This document shows positions 36,339-45,838 of a DNA stretch of 64,000 nt, one piece after another (within the stretch, counting starts at the first letter, position 1; the number at the start of each line of letters is the position of its first letter). The translations under genes were made by a program, and so were the position numbers. The stretch is from contig NZ_FQYQ01000002.1 in NCBI RefSeq assembly GCF_900141825.1, forward strand, positions 124,001-188,000, written 5' to 3'. The notes beneath the pieces were generated by a model that was not told the origin of the DNA, searched no databases, and worked only from the letters and a program-made list of their open reading frames with translations. Source of the stretch: Pseudobutyrivibrio xylanivorans DSM 14809 (GTDB lineage Bacteria; Bacillota; Clostridia; Lachnospirales; Lachnospiraceae).

Positions 36339-37220
36339 ATGAATTTACTTTCTGGAATGGAAAAGTTCGGTTTCTCAATGGATGGGGAACTGGATATTTT
36401 GGCGGATGAGAAGCCAAAAGCAGGGGAGAATGCTGGAGCCAAAACTGCAGCGCCAGTTGTAAAGCAGGAAAAGGACTTTGTTATTGATAAGAAGGTCCGT
36501 TGTCCTGTATGTGACAAGGATTTTCCTATTAAAGCAGTTCTTGCCACAAAGCTTAAACGACTTGAGCCAGATTTTGATTTGAGACCTAATTACGAGCATG
36601 TTGACAAGATTAAATATGATTTTTTGTCATGCCCTAACTGTGGTTTTTCAGCGCTTGATACCACATTCTCTAAAATTGATACTGCTCGTGTTAAGCTGAT
36701 TCGTGCGGATTTTTGTCCAAGCTTCAAACCGCAGCCAAACGAACCGCTTCCAGAGTTATATTCATACGAATATTCAGTAGAGAAATTCAAGCTTGCACTT
36801 ATCTGTACCATGAAGAAAAAGGCAAAGATGTCTGAAAAGGCTTATGTTTGTCTTAAGATTGCCTGGTTAAGACGTGCGCAGCTTAAAGAGTTAGAGCAGG
36901 ATAAGGATGCTGATCCAAAGGTTGTTGAGATGGTAAAGAAGGAATATGAAGGCTTTTACAGTCAGGCCTATGAGGGATTCATGAAAGCTATTTCTTCTGA
37001 AACACCACCATATTGCGGAATGGCTTCTGAGGCAGTAGATTTCATGCTTGCTAATATGTCTATGTATTACAAGAAATATGATGCAGCCATGAAGCTTGTT
37101 GCAAGACTTATCCAGTCACCTAGCACATCCCGTAAGCTTAAAGACAAATGTGTTGATCTTAAAGACGAGATTACCGCAAAGGTTGCGGCTGAAAAAGCAG
37201 CGGCGGCAGAAAATAAATAA
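36339..37220 (+). CDS. DUF2225 family protein
   Basis: This 293-residue cytoplasmic protein has zinc-ligand pairs CPVC (near 55) and CPNCGF (near 97), then an all-helical TPR-like region and an Ala/Glu/Lys-rich end. This is the DUF2225 layout found in clostridia and spirochaetes. The function is unknown. It starts 30 bases after glnS with GAAGAGGA as ribosome site and ends before a weak hairpin. Confidence 0.75.
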   Translation: MNLLSGMEKFGFSMDGELDILADEKPKAGENAGAKTAAPVVKQEKDFVIDKKVRCPVCDKDFPIKAVLATKLKRLEPDFDLRPNYEHVDKIKYDFLSCPNCGFSALDTTFSKIDTARVKLIRADFCPSFKPQPNEPLPELYSYEYSVEKFKLALICTMKKKAKMSEKAYVCLKIAWLRRAQLKELEQDKDADPKVVEMVKKEYEGFYSQAYEGFMKAISSETPPYCGMASEAVDFMLANMSMYYKKYDAAMKLVARLIQSPSTSRKLKDKCVDLKDEITAKVAAEKAAAAENK

Positions 37221-37240
37221 TTATAAAATAAAGACTTATG

Positions 37241-37267
37241 GACCACATATCATTTCGATATGTGGTC
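37241..37267 (+). terminator. Perfect hairpin with weak T run
   Basis: GACCACATATC, loop atttc, GATATGTGGTC, then TTAAAAT. It may end the glnS transcript partly or set mRNA stability before prmA. Confidence 0.45.
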
Positions 37268-37289
37268 TTAAAATGTATAGAGGTAGACT

Positions 37290-38249
37290 ATGAATTGGAT
37301 TAAATATTCCATCAACACAACTACAGAGGCAGAGGATATCGTTGGTGCTACTCTTATGGAACTTGGTATTGTTTCAATTGAAATTGAAAACAATATTCCA
37401 GTTGATGACGGAGATAGACAGGGCGGAGTTTTTGAAGAGCTTCAGCCAGATCTTCCAGAGGATGAAGGCTTATCAAGGGTAAGCTTTTATTTAGGCGAGG
37501 ATGAGGATCACGAATCACTCATTCTTCAGGTTAAGGCAGCTCTTGATGAGCTTAGAGATACTATGGATATCGGCCAGGGGACAATCGATACTTCTGTTAC
37601 AAAGCAGGAAGACTGGATTAATAACTGGAAGCAGTTCTTTAAATCCTTCTATATCGATGATATTCTCATAAAGCCTACATGGGAGGAGATTGATCCTGAG
37701 GATAAGGGCAAGATATTTGTTGAGATTGATCCAGGTGTATCTTTTGGTACAGGAAAGCACGAGACTACACAGCTTTGCATTCGTCAGCTTAAGAAATATT
37801 TGAAGGCTGGCGATGAGATTCTTGATGTAGGTTGTGGTTCTGGAATCCTTTCAATTATTGCTAATAAGTTGTTAGATGGAAATTGCCATCTTGTAGGTAC
37901 TGATATTGATGAAGATTGTATCTCATCTACTTACGAGAATTTCGAAGTAAATCATATTGATAAATCTGCAGGAGATTTCTATGTAGGAAATCTTATTGAT
38001 GATAAGGATTTGCAGGATAAGGTTGGTTACGAAAAATATGATGTCGTTGTAGCAAACATTTTAGCAGACATCATCATTGCTATGGCACCTGCAATTCCAC
38101 CTGCTATGAAAGATGGAGCATATTTCATTACTTCTGGAATTATCAATTTCAAGGAGAACGAGGTAAAGGATGCTCTTGAGGCTGTTGGGCTTAAGATTTT
38201 AGAGATTAATCACCAGGGTGAGTGGGTTAATATTACTGCTCAGAAATAA
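37290..38249 (+). CDS. prmA: Ribosomal protein L11 methyltransferase
   Basis: This 319-residue enzyme trimethylates ribosomal protein L11 with S-adenosylmethionine. The Rossmann site reads ILDVGCGSGILSIIANKLL near residue 180. It is preceded by PGVSFGTGKHETT and followed by VVANILADIIIAMAP (the NIL motif), all diagnostic of PrmA. The rRNA methyltransferase gene rsmE follows after eight bases. Confidence 0.93.
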   Translation: MNWIKYSINTTTEAEDIVGATLMELGIVSIEIENNIPVDDGDRQGGVFEELQPDLPEDEGLSRVSFYLGEDEDHESLILQVKAALDELRDTMDIGQGTIDTSVTKQEDWINNWKQFFKSFYIDDILIKPTWEEIDPEDKGKIFVEIDPGVSFGTGKHETTQLCIRQLKKYLKAGDEILDVGCGSGILSIIANKLLDGNCHLVGTDIDEDCISSTYENFEVNHIDKSAGDFYVGNLIDDKDLQDKVGYEKYDVVVANILADIIIAMAPAIPPAMKDGAYFITSGIINFKENEVKDALEAVGLKILEINHQGEWVNITAQK

Positions 38250-38257
38250 GAGAGATT

Positions 38258-38989
38258 ATGCAACAGGTATTTGTTAATGAACAACCGGTAGACGGCAAAT
38301 TTAATATAACAGGGCAGGATGCTCATCACCTTACAAAGGTAGTGAGACTTCGTCCGGGAGAACGTATTCGCGTATCAGTAGCTGATGGAACAAATTATAT
38401 TTGTGAAGTATCAGACTACGTAGATAAGGACTTGGTTGCCACTATAGTGGAGGGGGTTCCATCTACTGAGCTTCCAAATAAGATTTATCTGTTTCAGGCT
38501 TTGCCAAAGGGTGATAGAATGGAGACTATCATTGAAAAATGCGTGGAGCTTGGAGCGTACGAAATCATCCCAGTGGAAATGAAAAACTGTATTGTGAAGC
38601 TGGATGATAAAAAGAAGAAATCCAAGGTAGAGCGTTATCAGGCAATTGCCAAATCTGCTGCAGAGCAGTCAAAGCGTTCTATCATACCTAATATTCATTC
38701 GGTTATGACTTTCAAGGAAGCCTTTGAATATGCAAAGGAGTTTGATGTTCTTTTACTTCCGTTTGAAAGCAAGAATGGAATGAAGGATACGTATGATTGC
38801 CTTTCAGAACTTAAAGCAGGCCAGAGTATCGGCGTGTTTATTGGACCTGAAGGTGGATTTGCTCCAAACGAAATAGAAATGGTGGAAGACAGTGTTAAGC
38901 TTATTTCACTTGGACACCGAATACTTAGAACTGACACAGCAGCAATATGCTCACTTAGTATGTTGATGCTTAAATGCGAGGAATTTTAG
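38258..38989 (+). CDS. rsmE: 16S rRNA (uracil1498-N3)-methyltransferase
   Basis: This 243-residue SPOUT enzyme methylates U1498 of 16S rRNA. The N-terminal PUA-like part (HHLTKVVRLRPGERI) leads to the trefoil-knot SAM site IGPEGGFAPNEIEMV and SLGHRILRTDTAA. It is part of a conserved prmA-rsmE-desulfurase-thiI order. Its stop is two bases before the next ATG. Confidence 0.93.
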   Translation: MQQVFVNEQPVDGKFNITGQDAHHLTKVVRLRPGERIRVSVADGTNYICEVSDYVDKDLVATIVEGVPSTELPNKIYLFQALPKGDRMETIIEKCVELGAYEIIPVEMKNCIVKLDDKKKKSKVERYQAIAKSAAEQSKRSIIPNIHSVMTFKEAFEYAKEFDVLLLPFESKNGMKDTYDCLSELKAGQSIGVFIGPEGGFAPNEIEMVEDSVKLISLGHRILRTDTAAICSLSMLMLKCEEF

Positions 38990-38991
38990 AA

Positions 38992-40149
38992 ATGATATAT
39001 TTTGACAACTCAGCTACTACTAAATGCGATGAAGACGCAGTTGCTTTAATGAATAAATGCCTTTTGGAGGATTTTGGAAACCCATCATCACTTCATGGAA
39101 TGGGAGCAAAGGGCAAGGATTATTTAAAGGAATCCAGAGAGATAATCGCTGGTATTTTAAAGGCGCAGCCAAAGGAAATTTATTTTACTTCAGGCGGTAC
39201 AGAAAGCAATAACTTAGCTATAAAGGGCGGTGTTGCTGCAAAAAAGCGTCGTGGTAATCATATTATCACTACAAAGATTGAGCATGCTTCAGTACTTAAT
39301 CCAATCAAATACCTTGAAAAGAAAGAAGGTTTCGAGGTTACTTATCTTGGAACAGATGAATTTGGGGTTATCAGCCTTGATGAATTAAAGGCATCTCTTC
39401 GTGAGGATACCATTTTTGTTTCTATCATGATGGTTAACAACGAGATTGGCGCCCTTCAGCCAATAGAGGAAGCTTCGAAGATTATTAAGAGCTTCAATAA
39501 AGAAATTCTTTTCCATGTTGATGCAATTCAGGCTTTTGGAAAGCTTACAATTCAGCCAAAGAAGATGGGAATCGATCTTCTTACAGTCAGCGGACATAAG
39601 ATTCACGGACCAAAGGGTTCTGGATTTATATATATTAACGAGGCAATCTATAATATCATGGTGCCTCAGATTCTCGGTGGCGGACATGAGCGTGGTATGC
39701 GTTCAGGAACAGAGAATGTTCCAGCTATCGCAGCACTTGGTGTGGCTGCTAAAAAAGCCTACGAAAACCTTGACGAGAATCAAAAACGATTGTATGCTAT
39801 GAGACATCGTTTGATTGAAGGAGTTTCTGAAATCGAGGGCGTATCTGTAAATGGTCACCTTGATGAGAACAGTGCTCCACAGATTGTCAGCGTTTCCATA
39901 AAAGGAAATCGTACAAGAGCCCAGGTTATTTTAAATGCTCTTCAGGATAATTATGGTATTTACGTATCAGCAGGTTCAGCATGTTCATCTAACAAGCCTG
40001 CTATTAGCGAGACATTAAAATCAATCGGACTTGAGAAGGATTTATTAGAGCGTACTATTCGTTTCAGCTTCTGTCCAGAAAACACAATGGAAGAAGTTGA
40101 GACTGCAATAAAAGCGCTTACAGAATTAGTTCCAATGATGCAGTTATAG
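38992..40149 (+). CDS. Cysteine desulfurase (NifS/IscS family)
   Basis: This PLP enzyme of about 385 residues mobilises sulfur from cysteine. Its substrate-binding start is YFDNSATT, the PLP Lys lies in VSGHKIHGPKG, and the active Cys in VSAGSACSSNKPA. It likely gives sulfur to ThiI, whose gene follows after 25 bases. ATG 38992 is preferred over 38974 because GAGGAA lies before it. Confidence 0.92.
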   Translation: MIYFDNSATTKCDEDAVALMNKCLLEDFGNPSSLHGMGAKGKDYLKESREIIAGILKAQPKEIYFTSGGTESNNLAIKGGVAAKKRRGNHIITTKIEHASVLNPIKYLEKKEGFEVTYLGTDEFGVISLDELKASLREDTIFVSIMMVNNEIGALQPIEEASKIIKSFNKEILFHVDAIQAFGKLTIQPKKMGIDLLTVSGHKIHGPKGSGFIYINEAIYNIMVPQILGGGHERGMRSGTENVPAIAALGVAAKKAYENLDENQKRLYAMRHRLIEGVSEIEGVSVNGHLDENSAPQIVSVSIKGNRTRAQVILNALQDNYGIYVSAGSACSSNKPAISETLKSIGLEKDLLERTIRFSFCPENTMEEVETAIKALTELVPMMQL

Positions 40150-40174
40150 TTGATGGTATAACAGAAAGGTTAAT

Positions 40175-41356
40175 ATGACATATCAAGCATTTTTAATTAA
40201 GTATTCAGAAATTGGTGTTAAGGGAAAGAATCGTTACATCTTTGAGGATGCCCTTGTACGCCAGATTAAGAGATCACTTTACGAGGTTGATGGCAAATTT
40301 ATCGTTAAGAAGCAGAGTGGCCGTATCTTCATCTCTGTTGAGGGCGATTATGATTATGATGAAGCTGTTAAGGCACTTCAGCACGTATTCGGTATCAGCG
40401 CAATCTGTCCAACAGTAGTTGTTCCAGATGAGGGCTTCGATGCTCTTGCAGATGCTGTTGTTAAGTATGTTGATGAAGAGTTTGAAGATAAGAATTTCAG
40501 TTTCAAGGTTATGGGACGTCGTGCTAACAAGCAGTACCCAATGACTTCTATGGAGGTCGCTGCAGAGGTAGGTGCACGTCTTCTTGATGCATTCCCTGAG
40601 ATGCATGTAGATGTACATAACCCAGATAAGATTATTTATGTAGAGGTTCGTGAGAATATCGCTATTTACTCTACAGAGATTCCTGGACCATGCGGTATGC
40701 CTGTAGGTACAGCTGGAAAGGCTATGCTTCTTCTTTCTGGTGGTATTGACTCACCAGTTGCAGGTTACATGATTTCTAAGCGTGGTGTTACACTTTCAGC
40801 TACATATTTCCATGCACCACCTTACACATCAGAGCAGGCAAAGCAGAAGGTAGTTGACCTTGCAAAGCTTGTTGCAAAGTATTCAGGTCCTATCGATTTA
40901 CATATTGTAAACTTTACAGATATTCAGCTTTATATCTATCAGCAGTGTGCTCATGATGAGCTTACTATTATCATGCGTCGTTACATGATGAGAATAGCAG
41001 AGCATTTTGCTAAGGAGAACGACTGTCTTGGTCTTGTTACAGGTGAGTCTATCGGCCAGGTAGCATCACAGACTATGCAGTCACTTAACTGCACAAACGC
41101 AGTTTGCTCACTTCCAGTTTACCGTCCACTTATCGCTTTTGATAAGCAGGATATCGTAGATATTTCTGAGAAGATTGATACATACGAGACTTCAATCTTA
41201 CCATACGAGGATTGCTGTACTATTTTCGTGGCAAAGCATCCTGTTACAAAGCCAAAGCTTGAGGCTATTGAAAAGCATGAGCACAATCTTGACGAGAAGA
41301 TTGACGAGCTTATGAAACAGGCTATCGAGTCAGTTGAGATTATCAAAGTAAAATAA
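40175..41356 (+). CDS. thiI: tRNA 4-thiouridine synthase ThiI
   Basis: This 393-residue enzyme makes s4U at tRNA position 8 and can serve thiamine synthesis. It has an N-terminal ferredoxin-like and THUMP region (~1-165) and a PP-loop ATPase with LLLSGGIDSPVAGYMISKRG near residue 185. It has no C-terminal rhodanese domain, so sulfur must pass from the desulfurase by another Cys, as in Bacillus. Confidence 0.93.
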   Translation: MTYQAFLIKYSEIGVKGKNRYIFEDALVRQIKRSLYEVDGKFIVKKQSGRIFISVEGDYDYDEAVKALQHVFGISAICPTVVVPDEGFDALADAVVKYVDEEFEDKNFSFKVMGRRANKQYPMTSMEVAAEVGARLLDAFPEMHVDVHNPDKIIYVEVRENIAIYSTEIPGPCGMPVGTAGKAMLLLSGGIDSPVAGYMISKRGVTLSATYFHAPPYTSEQAKQKVVDLAKLVAKYSGPIDLHIVNFTDIQLYIYQQCAHDELTIIMRRYMMRIAEHFAKENDCLGLVTGESIGQVASQTMQSLNCTNAVCSLPVYRPLIAFDKQDIVDISEKIDTYETSILPYEDCCTIFVAKHPVTKPKLEAIEKHEHNLDEKIDELMKQAIESVEIIKVK

Positions 41357-41366
41357 AGCAATAAAA

Positions 41367-41390
41367 AAGGCCAGACATAAGTCTGGTCTT
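41367..41390. terminator. Shared terminator of thiI and the HPr-like gene
   Basis: AAGGCCAGAC, loop ataa, GTCTGGTCTT. An A run before and T-rich sequence after let it work from both sides between converging genes. Confidence 0.75.
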
Positions 41391-41419
41391 TAGAATTACT
41401 TTTTTAAGGTAAAAAAGGA

Positions 41420-41650
41420 TTAAACAATATAATCCTTTAATGTAGACATTACATCTTCTGCATCGCCATCAGCGTGAACAGTAAGATCGATTGGCTTAGA
41501 AAGATCAAGAGAGAAAATTCCCATGATAGACTTAGCATCAATCACATAACGTCCGCTAACAAGATCAAAGTCATAATCGAACTGGCTAATAGTATTAACA
41601 AATGACTTTACCTTGTCGATTGAATTAAGAGAAATTTGAACTGTTTTCAT
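41420..41650 (-). CDS. HPr-like protein lacking the catalytic His
   Basis: This 76-residue protein aligns by eye with HPr of the phosphotransferase system. AKSIMGIFSLDL matches the region with regulatory Ser46. The GIHARP site with the phosphorylated His15 is absent (NSIDKVKSF instead). It cannot carry phosphate by the usual route but could still be a Ser-phosphorylated regulator. The start at 41650 follows GGAGGAGG. The longer frame to 41725 lacks a ribosome site. Confidence 0.75.
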   Translation of the reverse strand: MKTVQISLNSIDKVKSFVNTISQFDYDFDLVSGRYVIDAKSIMGIFSLDLSKPIDLTVHADGDAEDVMSTLKDYIV

Positions 41651-41769
41651 TTCCTTATGTGCCTCCTCCGTGAAAATATGTTTGAATACAGCTTTTATAC
41701 TAATGCAATGGTACCTAAAAGTCAATAAACTCTTAGATTTTTACAAGATTCAGAAAGGTTTTTTATACA

Positions 41770-43095
41770 ATGAAAAAAGCTGCTTTACACAACCTTGGAT
41801 GTAAGGTAAACGCATACGAGACAGAAGCTATGGAAGAGCTTCTTAAGAAAGACGGGTTTACAATAGTAGAATTTGACGAAATCGCTGATGTGTATGTTAT
41901 CAATACATGCTCAGTTACTAATATAGCTGACAGAAAATCTCGTCAGATGATTCATAAATGTAAAAAGCTCAACCCTACAGCATGCGTAGTTGCTGCAGGT
42001 TGCTACGTTCAGAACTTCGGTAACGAAGTGGCAGATGAGCTTGGTGCTGATATCATTCTTGGTAACAATAAAAAGAATGAATTAGTTGATAGAATTCATG
42101 ATTACTTTGGAAATTTAGATTCCAATGATGGCCCTATCATGGATTGGATCGATATTAATGATGGCAATGTTTCTTACGAGAACATGCACATAGAAAAGGA
42201 TTCTGAGCACACAAGAGCTTTTGTTAAGGTTCAGGATGGTTGCAATCAGTTCTGTAGCTACTGCATCATTCCATTTGCACGTGGTCGTATCAGAAGCCGT
42301 GATATCGATGATGTTGTAGAAGAGGTAACAGGCCTTGCAGCAAACGGCTATAAGGAAGTTGTTATCACAGGTATCCACCTTAGTTCTTATGGCAATGGCA
42401 CAGATTACAATCTTGCAGATTTGCTTGAGGCTATTCAGAAGATTGATGGTGTGGAACGTATTCGTCTTGGGTCTCTTGAGCCACAAATTGTTACAGAGGA
42501 TTTTGCAAAGAGAGTTTCCGCTCTTTCAAAAATGTGTCCTCATTTCCACCTTTCTCTTCAGTCAGGTTGTGACACTGTTTTAGTTCGAATGAACAGAAAA
42601 TACACAATTGAAGAGTATACTAGAGGAGTAGAAATTCTTAGAAAGTATTTCGAAAATCCAGCAATTACAACTGACATAATCGTAGGTTTCCCTGGAGAAA
42701 CAGAAGAGGAATTTGATATTACTGCGAATTACGTAAAAGAGATTGCCTTTTACGAGCTTCACGTGTTTGCGTATTCAAAGCGTAAAGGCACTAAGGCGGC
42801 TACTATGCCTGGCCAGCTTACAAATGCAGTAAAGAAGGAGAGAAGTGCAAAGCTTATCTCTATTGGAAACGAAACAACAGAGGCTTACAGAACTTCATTT
42901 ATCGGTAAAGATTTAGATATTCTTTTTGAAGAGAAGGCTGTAATTGATGGCAAGGAATACTTTATTGGATTCTCTCGCGAGTACATTAAATGTGCCATTT
43001 TAGCAGAGGATTCTAAGGATTATACAAATCAGATTTTAGTGGCAAAGGGTACTGTTTTATCAAAGGATAAGCAATACTTGATTGTTGAAATTTAA
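41770..43095 (+). CDS. mtaB: tRNA (t6A37) methylthiotransferase
   Basis: This 441-residue radical-SAM enzyme adds a methylthio group to t6A37. The N-terminal UPF0004 domain has cluster Cys in HNLGCKVNAYE, INTCSVTN and AAGCYVQ. The radical-SAM Cys are in CNQFCSYCIIPFARGRIRS. A TRAM-like end follows. The length and HNLGCKVN start fit MtaB rather than MiaB or RimO. Confidence 0.92.
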   Translation: MKKAALHNLGCKVNAYETEAMEELLKKDGFTIVEFDEIADVYVINTCSVTNIADRKSRQMIHKCKKLNPTACVVAAGCYVQNFGNEVADELGADIILGNNKKNELVDRIHDYFGNLDSNDGPIMDWIDINDGNVSYENMHIEKDSEHTRAFVKVQDGCNQFCSYCIIPFARGRIRSRDIDDVVEEVTGLAANGYKEVVITGIHLSSYGNGTDYNLADLLEAIQKIDGVERIRLGSLEPQIVTEDFAKRVSALSKMCPHFHLSLQSGCDTVLVRMNRKYTIEEYTRGVEILRKYFENPAITTDIIVGFPGETEEEFDITANYVKEIAFYELHVFAYSKRKGTKAATMPGQLTNAVKKERSAKLISIGNETTEAYRTSFIGKDLDILFEEKAVIDGKEYFIGFSREYIKCAILAEDSKDYTNQILVAKGTVLSKDKQYLIVEI

Positions 43096-43163
43096 AGGTT
43101 TGTATATTACAATTATCTTGATTTAGTTTTTATTGTGGTACGGTTTTAAGAGACGAGGTAGAT

Positions 43164-43430
43164 ATGGCAGAGTTAAGTAACACACAATACTTTAAGGTTC
43201 AAAAGGATAATCCTGTAGGGGTAAAAGAGGTCCTCGAACAGGTTTATAGCGCCCTTTCGGAAAAGGGTTATAATCCTGTGAATCAGATAGTAGGATACAT
43301 TATGTCAGGAGACCCTACGTATATTACCAGTCACAATAATGCACGTAGCCTTATTATGAAAGTAGAACGTGATGAGCTCGTAGAGGAGCTTCTTAAGGAA
43401 TATATAGCTAGTGAAAGCTGGAGTAAATAA
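43164..43430 (+). CDS. IreB family regulatory protein
   Basis: This 88-residue protein, UPF0297/IreB family, has [39 protein letters not shown] in family order (two parts: [13 protein letters not shown] and [12 protein letters not shown]). It always precedes ruvX in Firmicutes. In Enterococcus IreB is a substrate of the PASTA kinase and affects cell-envelope stress. It overlaps ruvX by one base. Confidence 0.9.
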   Translation: MAELSNTQYFKVQKDNPVGVKEVLEQVYSALSEKGYNPVNQIVGYIMSGDPTYITSHNNARSLIMKVERDELVEELLKEYIASESWSK

Positions 43431-43855
43431 TGAGCAGGATTCTTGGTCTTGATTATGGGACGAAAACAGTTGGGGTCGCTATTAGTGACCCTTTACTTTT
43501 GACTGCGCAGGAATTTGAGACAATCACCCGTGAAAGAGCCAGTGCGCTTCGACACACCTTAGTTAGAATCAAGGAAATCTGCGAAGAGTATCAGGTAGAA
43601 AAGATTGTTTTAGGATATCCTCGCAACATGGACGATAGCGAGGGCTTTCGTTGTGAAGACACACTTGAGTTTAAAAAATTATTAGAAAAAAGAGTTACTA
43701 TACCAATTGAGCTTGTTGATGAGCGACTTACTACCGTATATGCGGATGAGATTTTAGAGGAATCAGGCGTAGCGAAGAAGGATCGAAAGAAGGTTATCGA
43801 TCAGATTGCTGCGGCTATAATATTACAGGATTATTTGGATAATTATAGGAGTTAA
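43430..43855 (+). CDS. ruvX: Holliday junction resolvase-like RuvX (YqgF)
   Basis: This 141-residue RNase-H-fold nuclease, annotated as a resolvase and involved in pre-16S rRNA 5' processing, has LGLDYGTKTVGVAISDPL at the start, LGYPRNMD in the middle and DERLTT plus DQIAAAIILQDYL at the end. It is part of the conserved IreB-ruvX-DUF1292 block. Confidence 0.92.
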   Translation: MSRILGLDYGTKTVGVAISDPLLLTAQEFETITRERASALRHTLVRIKEICEEYQVEKIVLGYPRNMDDSEGFRCEDTLEFKKLLEKRVTIPIELVDERLTTVYADEILEESGVAKKDRKKVIDQIAAAIILQDYLDNYRS

Positions 43856-43857
43856 AA

Positions 43858-44121
43858 ATGGAAAAAATCATTTTATCTGGTGATGATGGAGAAGATATCG
43901 AGTTTTTTGTATTAGAGGAAACATTGGTATCTGGAAATAAATATCTTCTTGTATGTGACAGTGAAGATGAAAATGAAGATGCTGACGCAACAATTTTAAA
44001 AGAGGTTTCAGTAGAAGGCGATGACGTAGTCTATGAGTTTGTCGAGGACGACGTTGAGTTTGATGCTGTAGCTAAGCTTTTTGATGAATTAGTTGGCGAC
44101 GAAGCTGACATTGAAATGTAA
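43858..44121 (+). CDS. DUF1292 family acidic protein
   Basis: This 87-residue, strongly acidic protein has the family form: FFVLEETLVSGNKYLLV near the start and an Asp/Glu-rich middle. Function unknown. It sits two bases after ruvX as in Bacillus (yrzL-yrrK-yrzB order). Confidence 0.82.
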   Translation: MEKIILSGDDGEDIEFFVLEETLVSGNKYLLVCDSEDENEDADATILKEVSVEGDDVVYEFVEDDVEFDAVAKLFDELVGDEADIEM

Positions 44122-44160
44122 TAAAAGATTATTTTTGAATTGAAATAGGAGGTTATTTTT

Positions 44161-45837
44161 TTGAAGAAGAAAACTGAACAGACAGCTGAAAGGCTGAAGA
44201 TTATTCCACTTGGCGGTCTTGAGCAAATCGGCATGAATATTACTGCTTTCGAGTATGGAGACAGTATTATTGTTGTGGATTGCGGACTTTCATTTCCTGA
44301 GGATGATATGTTGGGCGTGGATCTGGTTATTCCAGATATATCATATCTGAAAGACAATCAGGATAAGCTAAAGGGATTCTTTATTACCCATGGTCACGAG
44401 GACCACATTGGGGCGATTCCTTATGTCTTTAAGGAGCTTAACGTATGCCCTATTTACTCTACAAAGCTTACTAATGGTCTTATTGAGCATAAGCTTGAGG
44501 AGCACAAGATGCTCACTAAGGTTAAGCGTAAGGTTGTTAAGTATGGCACACATATTAATGCAGGTGAATTTAGAGTAGAGTTTATCCGTACAAATCACAG
44601 TATTCAGGATGCGGCTGCACTTGCGATTTATTCGCCAGCAGGTATCGTTGTACATACAGGCGATTTCAAGGTTGATTACACACCAGTTTACGGTGATCCA
44701 ATCGACTTACAGCGTCTTGGCGAGATCGGTAAGAAGGGCGTACTTGCTCTTATGTGTGATTCTACAAATGCAGAGCGCCCAGGCTTTACTGCGTCAGAAA
44801 AGACAGTAGGTAAGACTATCGATTCTATCTTTGCTGATAATACTACCAGCAGAATTATCATCGCTACCTTCGCGTCAAACGTTGACCGTGTTCAGCAGAT
44901 TATTAATTCAGCTGATAAATATGGACGTAAGGTTTGTGTGGAAGGCCGTTCAATGGTTAACACTATTGATACAGCACAGAAGCTTGGATATCTTCACATT
45001 CCTGACAATACACTTATCGATATCGAGTCACTTAAGGCATACCCAGATGAGAAGATTGTACTTGTTACAACAGGTTCTCAGGGTGAGTCTATGGCAGCTC
45101 TTTCTCGTATGGCAAATGGTACTCACAAAAAGGTGCAGATTAAGCTTGGTGATATGATTGTATTTTCATCTCACCCAATTCCAGGAAATGAGAAGGCTGT
45201 ATCAAATGTTATTAACGATTTAACAATGCGTGGCGCACAGATTGTTATGCAGGATGTTCACGTTTCAGGTCATGCCTGCGCAGAAGAGATTAAGCTTATT
45301 TACTCTCTTGTACGTCCACAGTTTTCTATTCCTGTTCATGGCGAGTTCAAGCATCTTACAGCTCAAGCTCGTATCGCAGAGTCACTTGGCTGGGATCACG
45401 ACCATATTAAGATTATCCGTTCAGGTGATGTGCTTGAGCTTGGAGATAATTACTCTAAGGTTACAGGTCATGTTCACACTGGAGCTATCATGGTTGATGG
45501 TATCGGCGTAGGTGATGTTGGAAACATCGTACTTCGTGATAGACAGAAGCTTGCTGAGGATGGAATCATCATCGTTGTGCTTACATTAGACAGCGCATCA
45601 GGTACAGTTCTTGCTGGTCCTGATATTGTATCCCGCGGTTTCGTTTATGTTAGAGATTCTGAGGACCTTATGGAAAGCGCTCGTGCAGTCCTTACAGAGA
45701 CAATGGAGGTTCTTGAGGAAAAGAATATTACAGATTGGAACAAGATTAAGTCAGACATCAGAGACAATCTTTCTGATTTCGTATGGCATGAGACTCAGAG
45801 ACGTCCAATGATTATTCCAATCATCATGGAAGTATAA
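44161..45837 (+). CDS. Ribonuclease J
   Basis: This 558-residue metallo-beta-lactamase RNase has endo- and 5'-exonuclease action in mRNA decay and rRNA maturation. The metal site reads ITHGHEDHIGAIPYVF. Later, HTGDFKVDYTP, SDPTNAERPG-like (DSTNAERPGFT) and SGHACAEEIKLI are family landmarks. A TTG start at 44161 follows a perfect AGGAGG. Strong codon bias. In Bacillus this slot near ruvX holds mltG instead. Confidence 0.93.
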   Translation: MKKKTEQTAERLKIIPLGGLEQIGMNITAFEYGDSIIVVDCGLSFPEDDMLGVDLVIPDISYLKDNQDKLKGFFITHGHEDHIGAIPYVFKELNVCPIYSTKLTNGLIEHKLEEHKMLTKVKRKVVKYGTHINAGEFRVEFIRTNHSIQDAAALAIYSPAGIVVHTGDFKVDYTPVYGDPIDLQRLGEIGKKGVLALMCDSTNAERPGFTASEKTVGKTIDSIFADNTTSRIIIATFASNVDRVQQIINSADKYGRKVCVEGRSMVNTIDTAQKLGYLHIPDNTLIDIESLKAYPDEKIVLVTTGSQGESMAALSRMANGTHKKVQIKLGDMIVFSSHPIPGNEKAVSNVINDLTMRGAQIVMQDVHVSGHACAEEIKLIYSLVRPQFSIPVHGEFKHLTAQARIAESLGWDHDHIKIIRSGDVLELGDNYSKVTGHVHTGAIMVDGIGVGDVGNIVLRDRQKLAEDGIIIVVLTLDSASGTVLAGPDIVSRGFVYVRDSEDLMESARAVLTETMEVLEEKNITDWNKIKSDIRDNLSDFVWHETQRRPMIIPIIMEV

Positions 45838-45838
45838 A

